Made by a program: the position numbers and the translations under genes. Of a DNA stretch of 64,000 nt, positions 59,501-64,000 are shown one piece after another (position 1 is the first letter of the stretch; every line of letters starts with the position of its first letter). The DNA comes from Anisus vortex (lineage: Eukaryota > Mollusca > Gastropoda > Planorbidae). Location: contig OX421497.1 of assembly GCA_949126835.1 (NCBI GenBank), forward strand, positions 17,555,823-17,619,822, written 5' to 3'. The notes under the pieces are model-generated. The model did no database searches and was not told the origin of the DNA. It worked only from the letters and a program-made list of their open reading frames with translations.

Positions 59501-62500
59501 AAAGAACAAACCATGAGTGTTTTTTTATACTATTAAAACTAGATTCGTGTTTCTGCTTGTTTATTATTCGCCTTTTTATTTTAGATAATATAATTAATCT
59601 AGTAGTAATAGTATATACAAAAATATTTACCATCTTTTAAATAAAGATCAACCTCAAACGTGTAGCTTCTTACTGAAAACTCCTCCACAGGATAAATATT
59701 TCCACCGACAACCAAGTTGCCATTATAATCCCCACACTCAATTCTCACGTTGTCAGAATAATAGACTTCCGCAGTTTCGTTCCAAGTCAACAGAACTGGA
59801 GAATTCTATTGATGAAATGTGAACATCATTTATTAACTTATTGAACAAATATATCTATTTTGGCTTAATCTATAGGCTAACTGACTTTTTTTTTCCCTCT
59901 CTTGTTTTGTGCCCACATAGCCTACATAGTAGAGATTTTCTAATTGAAGGGGTTGGGATGTCTATATGTACACCATTCAATAATAAAGGCGAGTGTTGTA
60001 CGGCAATTTAAGCTAATTAGCAAACCGACGCCTTGGTTTCTGTCGAACATTTGTAGGCCTACTTGTGTTTCTTGAATATTTGAGTTAGGCCTACATCTAG
60101 GCCTAAACAATAAAATGCATATAGGCCTATAGGCTAGACGTAGGCTATAAACAGACATAGCCTACAAAGTGGTAAGATACTAAAAAAAAATTACACCAAG
60201 AAACCCAAGAGAGTTTAAATTGAACACACATTATTTTCAATGTATGCAATTGTATGTGAATGTGATTAAGCTTATTTGTAATAAGTACTTTGTGGGCTAC
60301 ATATATATGTGTGCATATAGACCTATATAGGGCCTATATGTAGGTCCTATGTGTGTGTATAGATGTGCGTGTGACTGGTGTGTAGCCTATCAGTGTTGAG
60401 AAATACATTTTGTTAGTAAAATGTGGCAAGTCGGATGTTATAACACCCACATGTTTTTATAATTATTCTATATTAAGGCGTAGCTAGGCCTCTATGTAGA
60501 CCTCTATATAAGGTATATGTAGCCTCTATTAAGGCTATATCATGCAATAAGATTGTGTAGCCTATAATCGCTACACGTAGGCCTATATATTGAATCTATA
60601 TTTTCTAGAGCAAGGGCCTACATAGTTTCGACTCACCCAACATGTCTAGCACCTTAACCCCTAGCCCTATCTCAAACTAATGTCAGTTACCCATTAGAGC
60701 TGGGACCCTCGGATTGCGGAAAAAAACAAATGTGCCGTTTAACAAAAATTCGAACTCGATACCTTAGGAATAGCAAGTCCTGTCTGTCAATCACTATTCA
60801 CTACACTATCAATGAATGCTTCATAGCTTTTAATCAGTGGTATCGGAATATTAAATGTAGACTTACTGGCGTGAATGAAGAATAGAAGCCCGCATCTGTA
60901 GAATTTGTGTTGACCGTCTTATACCAGCGATATTTGCACAGTGCTGTTGCTGTGGCCGTAGGTGTGGGGGAATCCATAGTCTCAGTATCGACAGATAACA
61001 TTCCTTTCGGCTGTGTATCTTCAGGTATAAACTGATCCAAGAGGCTCGATAAATTGTCTTCCGGGGTATCTGTCCGGCGATACGGTTCCGCGTGGACAGA
61101 AACCGAAGCCGGTTTTGCCCAGTGGTTACCCTTTTCTGACTCCGTGGTTATTTGGTCATCTGGTTCCAGAGTAGAACTAGTGGGATGATATAATGACGAC
61201 TTCCGGTCACTGCCGCCCTCGTGGTCAGAGTGTGGAGTATTCTGTGGTTTATGTTTGTTTGATTCAGACTGAAACAAAATATTGATCTCGCCCTCGTTTG
61301 AAGCTTGTTCTGTGGATTCTTTGGTCTGAGAGCTACGGTCACTAATGTCTAAATTAACTCTGGCACTCTGGTGATTCATCCACTCCTTAGGAACAGGGTC
61401 AACAGGGTCAACAGAAGCTAATGAAGAGGAAAGGTGCACAGATGAAGAAAAGAACAAACAATAACTTTTTGAATAAAAAAGTAAATTGAAAAAACAACAT
61501 CAGGAAATTAATTAATTGCAACATCCAGCAGATTTAAACAACATCAGGAAATTAATTAATTGCAACATCCAGCAGATTTAAACAACATCAGGAAATTAAT
61601 TAATTGCAACATCCAGCAGATTTAAACAACATCAGGAAATTAATTCATTGCAACATCCAGCAGATTTAAACAACATCAGGAAATTAATTCATTGCAACAT
61701 CCAGCAGATTTAAATCAAATTTTTAGAAAATATTTAGTTATAAGACCTACTGCTTAAACAATAATTGTGAAGTAACCTACCCGCTAGTTTGAAAAGTAAT
61801 TAGTAAGAGTAGTTCCAAACTAGAAGTAGGCTACTTTGACTATTAAAATAAAAACATTAATGGATAATTTGAGAACCAGTAGAAAAAAAATCTCGCCAAA
61901 CTTCCCTCCCCACCGCTCAATTGAAACCAAGTAATTGATATCTATTTAACACAAGAGTATTTACACTAAAGGTTTGGGGCGCCAGGGTAGAAAACGCGAG
62001 GGAAAAAGGTGTGGGGTGGGGGCTGATACTGGAGATCAAGAATTGAAATCGTACACGACCTAAATCACCAGTTCAATCTCAACGGTGGAATTATTCACGT
62101 CTGCTAGGAAACTTAGACTAGCCGAGTAGACATGTTGTATCAAGTCCGTCGATCATTGTTTTTATTTTAGTTAGGCATATGGCGTCTTTTTTTTAAATTC
62201 GGTACTACTTTTTTAAACATGGACTTAGCTTTTATTTTCTTTATCACTTTGACGAAACCATTAATATATAGATCTACCCTTTTTTGTAAAACTTACACAA
62301 GCTGAAGATATTGAAAGGTTATGAACATAATAAGCTTAGTTAGGCCTAACATGTGCATTTTAAAAGATTTTTTTTTTTCAGAAAAATAATAGACTTGCGA
62401 TATAATATAATGTACCACGTGATTGTGGTATGATGAGTGATATAAATGAATCATTTTGAAAAGACTTGATATAAATCAATGTAAATATTTTAACTCAACC

Positions 62501-62545
62501 GATCTGTTCATAATATAGGCCTATATATTTATAGGCCTATATAAT

Positions 62546-62576
<31 letters not shown>

Positions 62577-63718
62577 GGCTTTCTTCGGTTACAAAAAATC
62601 CTACATAAGCCTATTAACTGTCTGTATTATGTTTTCCCCAGAGAGGATAATATAAATATTTGTTTGTGAATAAATACGATGTTTTATAATAGGCCAATAA
62701 TAACGGTTTAAACTGTAGCCTATATCTTTTAGATTCTAACGTGTGTGTGTGTGATGTGTGTGTGTGTTGGTGGGGGGGGGGGGGGCAGGGGTATTCTATG
62801 CCATTTTAAGACAAAATTACCTGCCGTAAACTCTTTTTATTAGATTTATCATTCCGTCATTTACTCAAAGTTTAATTTTGAATAAATTATTCATAGATAC
62901 ATAAGTTTAATCCAATTAGTTGAGTGTTCAAGTGGATGCAGAATATTGTAGTTGCCTAGAATGACAGATTTAGACCCTTGAACATATTTTAGTTTGATCG
63001 CATCTCATTTCCAATAGTAGCCTATATGGATATATGGTTGAAGAAAACAGTCCGCTTTATTTTAACAGACTGATCGGTAAAATTGTTTTACAATACCTGA
63101 CCTTTAAACTTACAGCAATATACCCAATTTTCCCAGGTGGGAAAGGATAGAAATGTACTCCGCTATTTGTTGAAAAAAGTATCTGGTAATAACCATATGA
63201 TCCCTATGATCCCAATGTGAGCAACTTATGCTTAGGCTAATATGTAGGCCTAATAGTAAAGAAAATAGTTGATTCTTTTTTAAAAGGCCTCCATATTTCT
63301 TCACAACTAATAATTAAGTTTGAATCCATGATCATTTTCCTAATGAAGGTGAACAAGGCAATTTTATTACTACCATTTACTGAAAAGGCAATATTAAATT
63401 AGTCTTAAATAATATTTTACTTCGTCTTCAGTCAATTGATTATAAGAATCAGTAAACAATATTAAGTTACCCTGAAAATTTATATTTTTTAACAGACCGG
63501 GAAAACAATGAAATTAAAATATTTCTCTCCACTTACCCTAATAGATAGGTCTACCGTACTTAAATAAAGCCATTTGTTTCCACCCAGGATAGACAACTGT
63601 ATACACTTTTACTTTTTGTTAACTTATTTCTAGCTCGGGTTATTTTTGTTTAAGTTACTTACCCCTGCCAGAGCAAAAATGAATACCTGGTCTTCAGAAA
63701 GTTTCACTCTTGTCAAAG
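32509..63718 (-). CDS. CAP-Gly coiled-coil protein gene (21 exons modelled)
   Basis: Joined exons: 63718-63663 (uncertain), 61417-60867, 59805-59631, 56949-56418, 55765-55529, 55295-55164, 54714-54597, 52233-52036, 51433-51236, 50322-50151, 48480-48335, 47020-46831, 46668-46087, 45632-45585, 42759-42574, 38716-38588, 37702-37589, 36392-36203, 34619-34444, 33389-33344, 32569-32509. Every junction from 60867 to the stop keeps frame with GT/AG borders. Counted from 61417, residues about 1-650 are Ser/Thr-rich and hydrophilic. About 649-880 form a coiled coil with leucine heptads. About 884-1300 are again Ser/Arg-rich. About 1315-1385 form a CAP-Gly domain (VVKYVGHLPGR, YLGVELD, GKHDG, RYFKC). 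CAP-Gly domains bind EEY/F tails of tubulin and EB proteins, so a microtubule or centrosomal role is inferred. No kinesin motor, UBP domain or LRRs are seen, so CYLD, KIF13 and TBCE are unlikely; orthology is unassigned. The 5' end lies beyond 63.7 kb. Confidence 0.88.
32698..33232. mobile_element. 535-bp imperfect fold-back element in the last intron
   Basis: The ends (tttgaggtaattctttacct and aggtaaataattaccaaatt) are inverted copies, and complementarity recurs along both arms. Examples are aatcaagtcattaaatgtc with gacatttaatgacttgatt, and tataaaaactaaccgatact with agtatcggttagtttatata around a central loop. The whole element can fold into one long hairpin. There is no coding capacity. Confidence 0.8.
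33344..33389 (-). CDS. Exon 20: CAP-Gly core (GKHDG)
   Basis: A 46-nt exon with a strong acceptor (long T tract, TTTCCAG) and donor (TG|GTAAGT). Encodes (E)GKHDGTFESIRYFK(C). GKHDG is the glycine-rich signature loop of CAP-Gly domains that contacts C-terminal EEY/F motifs. Confidence 0.92.
33500..34090 (+). pseudogene. Degenerate LINE ORF2 C-terminal fragment in an intron
   Basis: Plus-strand translation, with frameshifts and stops, shows LPALLYASETWTVY and KQLNHFHVCCL, the usual wording of the reverse transcriptase C-terminus in many animal LINEs. Later pieces read WAEQK-like and then CDVCKKTFRANIGLIGRQRRH, a terminal zinc-finger (C-x2-C...H). It is inserted antisense to the CAP-Gly gene between exons 19 and 20. 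Confidence 0.7.
34444..34619 (-). CDS. Exon 19: first half of the CAP-Gly domain
   Basis: Acceptor TTTTTTCCAG, donor G|GTGAGT. Encodes SLTQGLRPFAPRN then IDDVVKFSRVGG, GVVKYVGHLPGRSEAYLGVEL and DKD. The G-x-V-x-Y-x-G ... GVELD order is diagnostic of the CAP-Gly fold. Joined to exon 20 it gives VELDKDEGKHDG. Confidence 0.93.
34968..35192 (-). mobile_element. SINE family B copy in intron
   Basis: Minus-strand copy: ctgggtttgaatcctggtga, then the gtctacccagctctgatggg block and ttggggtaaagtaaag in reverse complement. It lies between exons 18 and 19. Confidence 0.8.
35213..35820 (+). mobile_element. Dispersed repeat with TTAACCC-type edge, inverted partner of 31690-31870
   Basis: 35635-35815 matches the reverse complement of 31690-31870. 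A short segment bounded by ttaaccctt (35213) and aagggttaa (35283) lies upstream; a similar TTAACCCTCTGCCC edge lies near the other copy at about 32043 on the minus strand. TTAA-plus-CCC edges suggest a piggyBac-like origin, but no transposase was identified. Confidence 0.45.
36203..36392 (-). CDS. Exon 18: Ser/Arg-rich segment
   Basis: Acceptor TTTGACAG, donor AACAG|GTCTTG. Encodes KESISSRHLSSLPRG, SVTSLDSMRQS and NKGELTNKNTVTSLLN. Using this donor (phase 2) is the only choice that keeps exon 19 open. Confidence 0.82.
36455..36718 (-). mobile_element. SINE family B copy in intron
   Basis: Minus-strand copy with cccgggttcaaatcctggtg (box B-like), the gtctacccagctctgatggg block and a degraded tail. 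Located between exons 17 and 18. Confidence 0.82.
37589..37702 (-). CDS. Exon 17: Ser/Asp/Arg-rich segment
   Basis: Acceptor TCAATTAG, donor A|GTAAGT. Encodes ASKRRPSLGSDGTSS, LSDGDDDNLLRRRSKS. 114 nt, symmetric phase 1, so removable without frameshift. Confidence 0.85.
38588..38716 (-). CDS. Exon 16: acidic segment
   Basis: Acceptor CTCTTTCAG, donor G|GTTGAC (weak). Encodes NKYISGNLDFNRYKPSG, DDTGDDSDTATD. 129 nt, symmetric phase 1. Confidence 0.82.
38780..39842. other. Intronic sequence
   Basis: AT-rich intron between exons 15 and 16. No conserved element recognised. Confidence 0.4.
39843..42405. repeat. 17-bp AT-rich minisatellite, about 150 copies
   Basis: A 2.56-kb array of ttatgacattatttaat. 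Units with atgac dominate the left part (to about 41150), whereas ttattacattatttaat becomes frequent on the right, with patches of 16-bp and point variants. It lies entirely within the intron between exons 15 and 16. Confidence 0.98.
42574..42759 (-). CDS. Exon 15: Ser/Asp and basic segment
   Basis: Acceptor TTCTTCAAG, donor G|GTATAT. Encodes DSDQKVKQASDSDSDS, LMKRSLLRTKHKAEIQEK and SSIVSKPVKDQ. 186 nt, symmetric phase 1. Confidence 0.83.
42830..43590. other. Intronic sequence
   Basis: AT-rich intron part between exons 14 and 15; no feature recognised. Confidence 0.4.
43592..44232. repeat. 13-bp minisatellite, about 49 copies
   Basis: Tandem gatagaaacatat with the common variant gatagaaacacat. 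Variant types come in runs. The 13-base period keeps all minus-strand frames open, giving artificial repeats such as FYHMFLSYVSI. Confidence 0.97.
44380..45545. repeat. 26-bp minisatellite, about 44 copies, acceptor-like on the transcribed strand
   Basis: Units of ctgatggaacaaagatacaa plus agcagg. On the minus (transcribed) strand each unit reads as a pyrimidine-rich tract ending CCATCAG, similar to a 3' splice site. It starts 40 bp downstream of exon 14 (minus sense). Three minus-strand frames stay open for up to 373 codons because the unit lacks stops, but their 26-residue repeat mirrors the DNA period. Confidence 0.97.
45585..45632 (-). CDS. Exon 14: 48-nt microexon
   Basis: Acceptor CATTTAG, donor GAAG|GTAGTT. 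Encodes IFLNLQSRTRKWLNE in frame with both neighbours. It is symmetric (phase 1), so exon 13 can also be joined directly to exon 15. Supported by frame and splice borders only; possibly an alternative exon. Confidence 0.55.
45650..46080. other. Intronic sequence
   Basis: Intron between exons 13 and 14; AT-rich, no feature recognised. Confidence 0.4.
46087..46668 (-). CDS. Exon 13: large charged exon
   Basis: 582 nt, acceptor TTGTTTAG, donor AAAAG|GTTTGA. Encodes a hydrophilic, Ser/Asp/Arg-rich segment with repeated Tyr, for example SRLLHQRNSIESSRLR, YTDKYLKKADDPRDREL and YEDKLKEDKYRYTKD. No known domain. Symmetric phase 1. Confidence 0.88.
46831..47020 (-). CDS. Exon 12: coiled coil, last part
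   Basis: Acceptor TTTCATCAG, donor ACTG|GTAGGA. Encodes NNELKNLRVEMRALQEDY, KERNLHLTEENMRLLDEQ and KKRLKERDQSG, with clear leucine/isoleucine heptads. Confidence 0.9.
47147..47404 (+). mobile_element. SINE family B, most complete copy
   Basis: Box B-like ctaggttcaaatcctggtga, then gtgcccctgagtctacccag, agctctgaagagtaccgg, ttggggtaaagaaaa, cattgtgctggccacacatc and gtttggtccaacaggtactt. In the intron between exons 11 and 12, antisense to the gene. Confidence 0.85.
47608..48138. repeat. 26-bp minisatellite, about 20 copies
   Basis: Units of tgtattcccttgtattccag plus acctac or ccctac, with block-wise variants (ccttgc, ccttac). Plus-strand frames remain open (about 160 codons) as repeats of IPLYSSPTVFP; this is an artefact. 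Intron between exons 11 and 12. Confidence 0.97.
48335..48480 (-). CDS. Exon 11: coiled coil
   Basis: Acceptor ATCTTGTAG, donor GATG|GTAATT. Encodes DLEAHMKDLQEVTEST, LVRTENTLKHLEQENKDLR with leucine heptads. Confidence 0.9.
48998..49165. repeat. About 38-bp tandem repeat, four copies
   Basis: Units of tgtagtgcatgtactgcaga plus gactgtgtatgc and ctgaag, followed by a run of 15 or more C. Intron between exons 10 and 11. Confidence 0.92.
49455..49881. mobile_element. 427-bp MITE with 28-bp terminal inverted repeats
   Basis: Starts ccgtatatactcgcgtataa and ends with its reverse complement ttatacgcgagtatatacgg; the complementarity continues through gtcgca. TA dinucleotides flank both sides, as expected for a Tc1/mariner-type target duplication. 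The interior repeats the gtgtataagtcgcaccc motif. No coding capacity. In the intron between exons 10 and 11. Confidence 0.85.
50151..50322 (-). CDS. Exon 10: coiled coil and Ser-rich linker
   Basis: Acceptor TACTTTTAG, donor ATAG|GTCAGT. Encodes YKQLQREKEILASEVVLL and REQIERLSRGQTPGSG, then SVSSGITDYSPNSP. Confidence 0.9.
50395..50910 (+). mobile_element. Degenerate LINE 3' end
   Basis: Shares tcataaaaaggaattttta, aacaaatcaggaaaacc, gcacacactgggttgcctga and the aataatcttctg tail with the copy at 15095-15668. Internally rearranged, with part of the tail duplicated. A ttggatcaataaagcaatct block near 50515 is shared, in reverse orientation, with 59020-59095. Confidence 0.65.
50927..51245. repeat. 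40-bp minisatellite that includes the exon 9 donor site
   Basis: About eight copies of a 40-base unit (attacaaagacacaaacctc plus taaagacaaatatttataaa). On the transcribed minus strand every unit reads CTTTAGAG|GTTTGTGTC, identical to the exon 9 / intron 9 border at 51236. The array therefore begins inside the last bases of exon 9. One copy has a 4-bp deletion. Confidence 0.96.
51236..51433 (-). CDS. Exon 9: coiled coil, first part
   Basis: Acceptor CATTTGTAG, donor GAG|GTTTGT. Encodes KIQDLEASVSNLRKLL, REAEVHSLIAQVTDL, INRSLREDLEHK with heptad leucines. 198 nt, symmetric phase 0. Confidence 0.9.
51450..52020. other. Intronic sequence
   Basis: AT-rich intron between exons 8 and 9, with a short duplicated gatgagtacacattaattat block near 51440-51520. 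A plus-strand open frame (51619-51822) has no support. Confidence 0.45.
52036..52233 (-). CDS. Exon 8: Ser-rich segment
   Basis: Acceptor ATGTTCTCAG, donor GAG|GTAAAT. Encodes VKLEGRSVTPENKIRVPP, ERMEDVLGRASSQSSLAS and RGSSRSATPVASDF. 198 nt, symmetric phase 0. Confidence 0.9.
52487..53138. mobile_element. Solo LTR candidate
   Basis: Begins TGTTACGAAGCAGAG and ends CTGATGTAACA, giving TG...CA ends with a 6-base inverted repeat (TGTTAC/GTAACA). Internally there is a TATA-like ccaatataaaag near 52769. I could not find a matching target duplication, so the call stays tentative. Confidence 0.4.
53189..53406. mobile_element. 218-bp hAT-like MITE
   Basis: Begins CAGTGC and ends GCACTG, flanked by a perfect 8-bp duplication GTCCTAAT (53181-53188 and 53407-53414). 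The sequences aggtgccggta and aggtgccagtacg occur near the two ends. No coding capacity. In the intron between exons 7 and 8. Confidence 0.85.
53415..54590. other. Intronic sequence
   Basis: Rest of the intron between exons 7 and 8. A plus-strand frame at 54220-54444 has no coding support. No other feature recognised. Confidence 0.45.
54597..54714 (-). CDS. Exon 7: Ser-rich segment
   Basis: Acceptor GTACTAG, donor TTTG|GTAAGA. Encodes DKYSAVGNSPISGEF, ISRGSDRASSLPNYQPQHL. The frame joins exon 6 (phase 2) to exon 8 (phase 0). Confidence 0.85.
55164..55295 (-). CDS. Exon 6: Ser/Arg-rich segment
   Basis: Acceptor CTTTATTTAG, donor AATAG|GTGACT. Encodes SPERSASQISGRPPSS, SRATSRTTSVVSIGSEQ and ELAQYIVN. 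132 nt, symmetric phase 2. Confidence 0.88.
55529..55765 (-). CDS. Exon 5: Ser-rich segment
   Basis: Acceptor TTTTTCTAG, donor AAAT|GTAAGA. Encodes ALSLGSSNRPSSVALRP, RAELSSLEFTKTAPTSDQ and QFSKGSSGRSTPQADTQ. 237 nt, symmetric phase 2. Confidence 0.9.
55890..56102 (+). mobile_element. Degraded SINE family B copy
   Basis: Keeps the module order (cttaggtttgaaaccagact, then gtattgtgctgaccacagaa) with many substitutions, so it is an old insertion. In the intron between exons 4 and 5. Confidence 0.55.
56418..56949 (-). CDS. Exon 4: large Ser/Asn/Thr-rich exon
   Basis: 532 nt, acceptor CTGTTTCAG, donor AATGA|GTAAGA. Encodes for example ISSEANIAGDIKLTPGD, SGHFYEFSSTRTNNES and ANSFSGSRSSSGSIAAY. 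No known domain; likely disordered. Confidence 0.9.
56960..58175. other. Intronic sequence rich in AGGCCT motifs
   Basis: Intron between exons 3 and 4. AT-rich with many TAGGCCTA/TAGGCTA motifs. A plus-strand frame at 57546-57758 has no support. Confidence 0.5.
58180..58326. repeat. 147-bp palindrome
   Basis: Left arm atataggcctaagtttattc then attttggccaatgcttatat; the right arm is the reverse complement (atataagcattggccaaaat, gaataaacttaggcctatat). A second inner stem acaacata/tatgttgt closes on a loop of about 10 bases. It would form a strong hairpin in RNA or single-stranded DNA. Confidence 0.93.
59020..59120 (-). mobile_element. Retrotransposon 3' tail with (TTATC)n
   Basis: On the minus strand, ttggatcaataaagcaatct is followed by repeated ttatc units, the same tail seen near 50515. 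It is probably the 3' end of a LINE or dependent SINE, inserted sense to the CAP-Gly gene. Confidence 0.6.
59631..59805 (-). CDS. Exon 3: folded-looking segment
   Basis: Acceptor CATCAATAG, donor GATG|GTAAAT. Encodes NSPVLLTWNETAEVYY, SDNVRIECGDYNGNLVVGG, YPVEEFSVRSYTFEVDLYL. Alternating hydrophobic residues with NG/GG turns suggest a beta-rich domain, unlike the disordered neighbours. I do not recognise it. Confidence 0.86.
59830..60630. other. Intronic sequence rich in TAGGCCTA
   Basis: Intron between exons 2 and 3, very dense in taggcctac/taggcctat motifs around 60050-60600. No gene seen. Confidence 0.5.
60640..60812 (-). mobile_element. Degraded SINE family B copy
   Basis: Minus-strand copy with aggtatcgagttcgaattt (box B-like) and cccagctctaatgggtaac. 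The tail is lost. Intron between exons 2 and 3. Confidence 0.55.
60867..61417 (-). CDS. Exon 2: large acidic/Ser-rich exon
   Basis: Donor CGCCA|GTAAGT. Encodes for example EINILFQSESNKHKPQ, DDQITTESEKGNHWAK, NLSSLLDQFIPEDTQ and ALCKYRWYKTVNT. Two acceptors are possible. CTTCATTAG gives the start at 61417 (phase 1). GTTCCTAAG gives a start at 61385 in phase 0, the only one that joins the candidate exon at 63663-63718 in frame. Confidence 0.82.
61488..61713. repeat. 45-bp tandem repeat, five copies
   Basis: Near-identical units of aacaacatcaggaaattaat plus taattgcaacatccagcagattta; the last two carry ttcattg instead of ttaattg. It sits immediately upstream (minus sense) of exon 2. Confidence 0.97.
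61720..63655. other. Intron or 5' flank of the CAP-Gly gene
   Basis: AT-rich sequence with TA microsatellite (about 62547-62575), GT/G runs (62740-62785) and AGGCCT motifs. Further small exons could be hidden here; none is supported. Confidence 0.5.
63663..63718 (-). CDS. Candidate upstream exon of the CAP-Gly gene
   Basis: A 56-nt segment has an excellent acceptor (long pyrimidine tract CCCCTACCCCCTCCCTTTAT then TCAAG) and a good donor (CAGGG|GTAAGT). It encodes LTRVKLSEDQVFIFALAG in the only open frame, ending in phase 0. It fits exon 2 only if the 61385 acceptor is used. No protein match supports it. Confidence 0.38.
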
Positions 63719-63721
63719 CTT

Positions 63722-64000
63722 GAATAAAGGGAGGGGGTAGGGGTGGATGGGTGGGGTGAGAGAAGGCCGGGAGAGAGAGGGGTTGTGCAGGGTTGGCCAC
63801 TGATCGATAGAATAAAATCAAAAGTTACAATAAGTAGCCTTCCAAAATAATTCTAAGTAGGCGCTGGGATTTTAGTTCTTTAAGGACTATGTGAGAACTC
63901 TGGGAAACGCACAAAAGAAACTTGTAAATATTCTTTTTGAAAACTGGCTTGACAACCACAGACACGCTGGTTAAAACCAATCTTAGTGGAGACACACTTG
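63722..64000. other. Window edge, no feature resolved
   Basis: Contains a purine-rich run (gagagagaggggttg on the plus strand) that forms the pyrimidine tract of the candidate exon's acceptor. The start codon of the CAP-Gly gene was not identified here. Confidence 0.4.

Overview
The window looks like nuclear DNA from an animal with AT-rich, intron-rich and very repeat-rich sequence. Spliced genes with GT-AG introns, non-LTR retrotransposon fragments, tRNA-derived SINEs, an LTR retrotransposon, hAT-type elements and many minisatellites are all present. The dense scatter of the palindromes TAGGCCTA and TAGATCTA recalls freshwater gastropod genomes (planorbid snails such as Biomphalaria or Bulinus). 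That assignment is an inference from sequence texture, not from a diagnostic gene.

Two protein-coding genes can be supported, both on the minus strand. The left one (1300-1920) is a single first coding exon of an unrecognised acidic protein; the rest lies beyond the left edge. The right one runs from at least 61.4 kb, probably 63.7 kb, down to a stop codon at 32509. I assembled 20 to 21 exons whose splice phases agree at every junction from 61.4 kb to the stop. The product (about 1,390 residues visible) has a serine-rich N-terminal half, a central coiled coil encoded by four exons (51433-46831), further low-complexity exons, and a C-terminal CAP-Gly domain split over three exons (34619-32509), with the hallmark GKHDG motif. 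It is best read as a microtubule- or centrosome-associated protein of unassigned orthology.

From 2 kb to 30 kb the window is essentially a repeat field: LINE 3' ends (2.6, 4.4 and 15.1 kb), a 464-bp tandem duplication (7.0-7.9 kb), large minisatellites with higher-order structure (11.27-14.38 kb, period 823 bp; 24.87-26.99 kb, period 489 bp), and a nested transposon. In the last, a hAT-type element (15739-22476, perfect 8-bp target duplication) carries an intact, very young LTR retrotransposon (16107-21171, 4-bp target duplication) that encodes only a gag/protease-like ORF.

From 32 kb to 64 kb the introns of the CAP-Gly gene carry their own minisatellites, SINEs, MITEs and fold-back elements. 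Two of these arrays overlap splicing signals. A 40-bp array at 50.93-51.25 kb has amplified the 5' splice site of its neighbouring exon about eight times. A 26-bp array at 44.38-45.55 kb reads, on the transcribed strand, as dozens of pyrimidine-tract-plus-CAG acceptor look-alikes. No rRNA gene, bona fide tRNA gene, CRISPR array or prokaryotic feature was seen.
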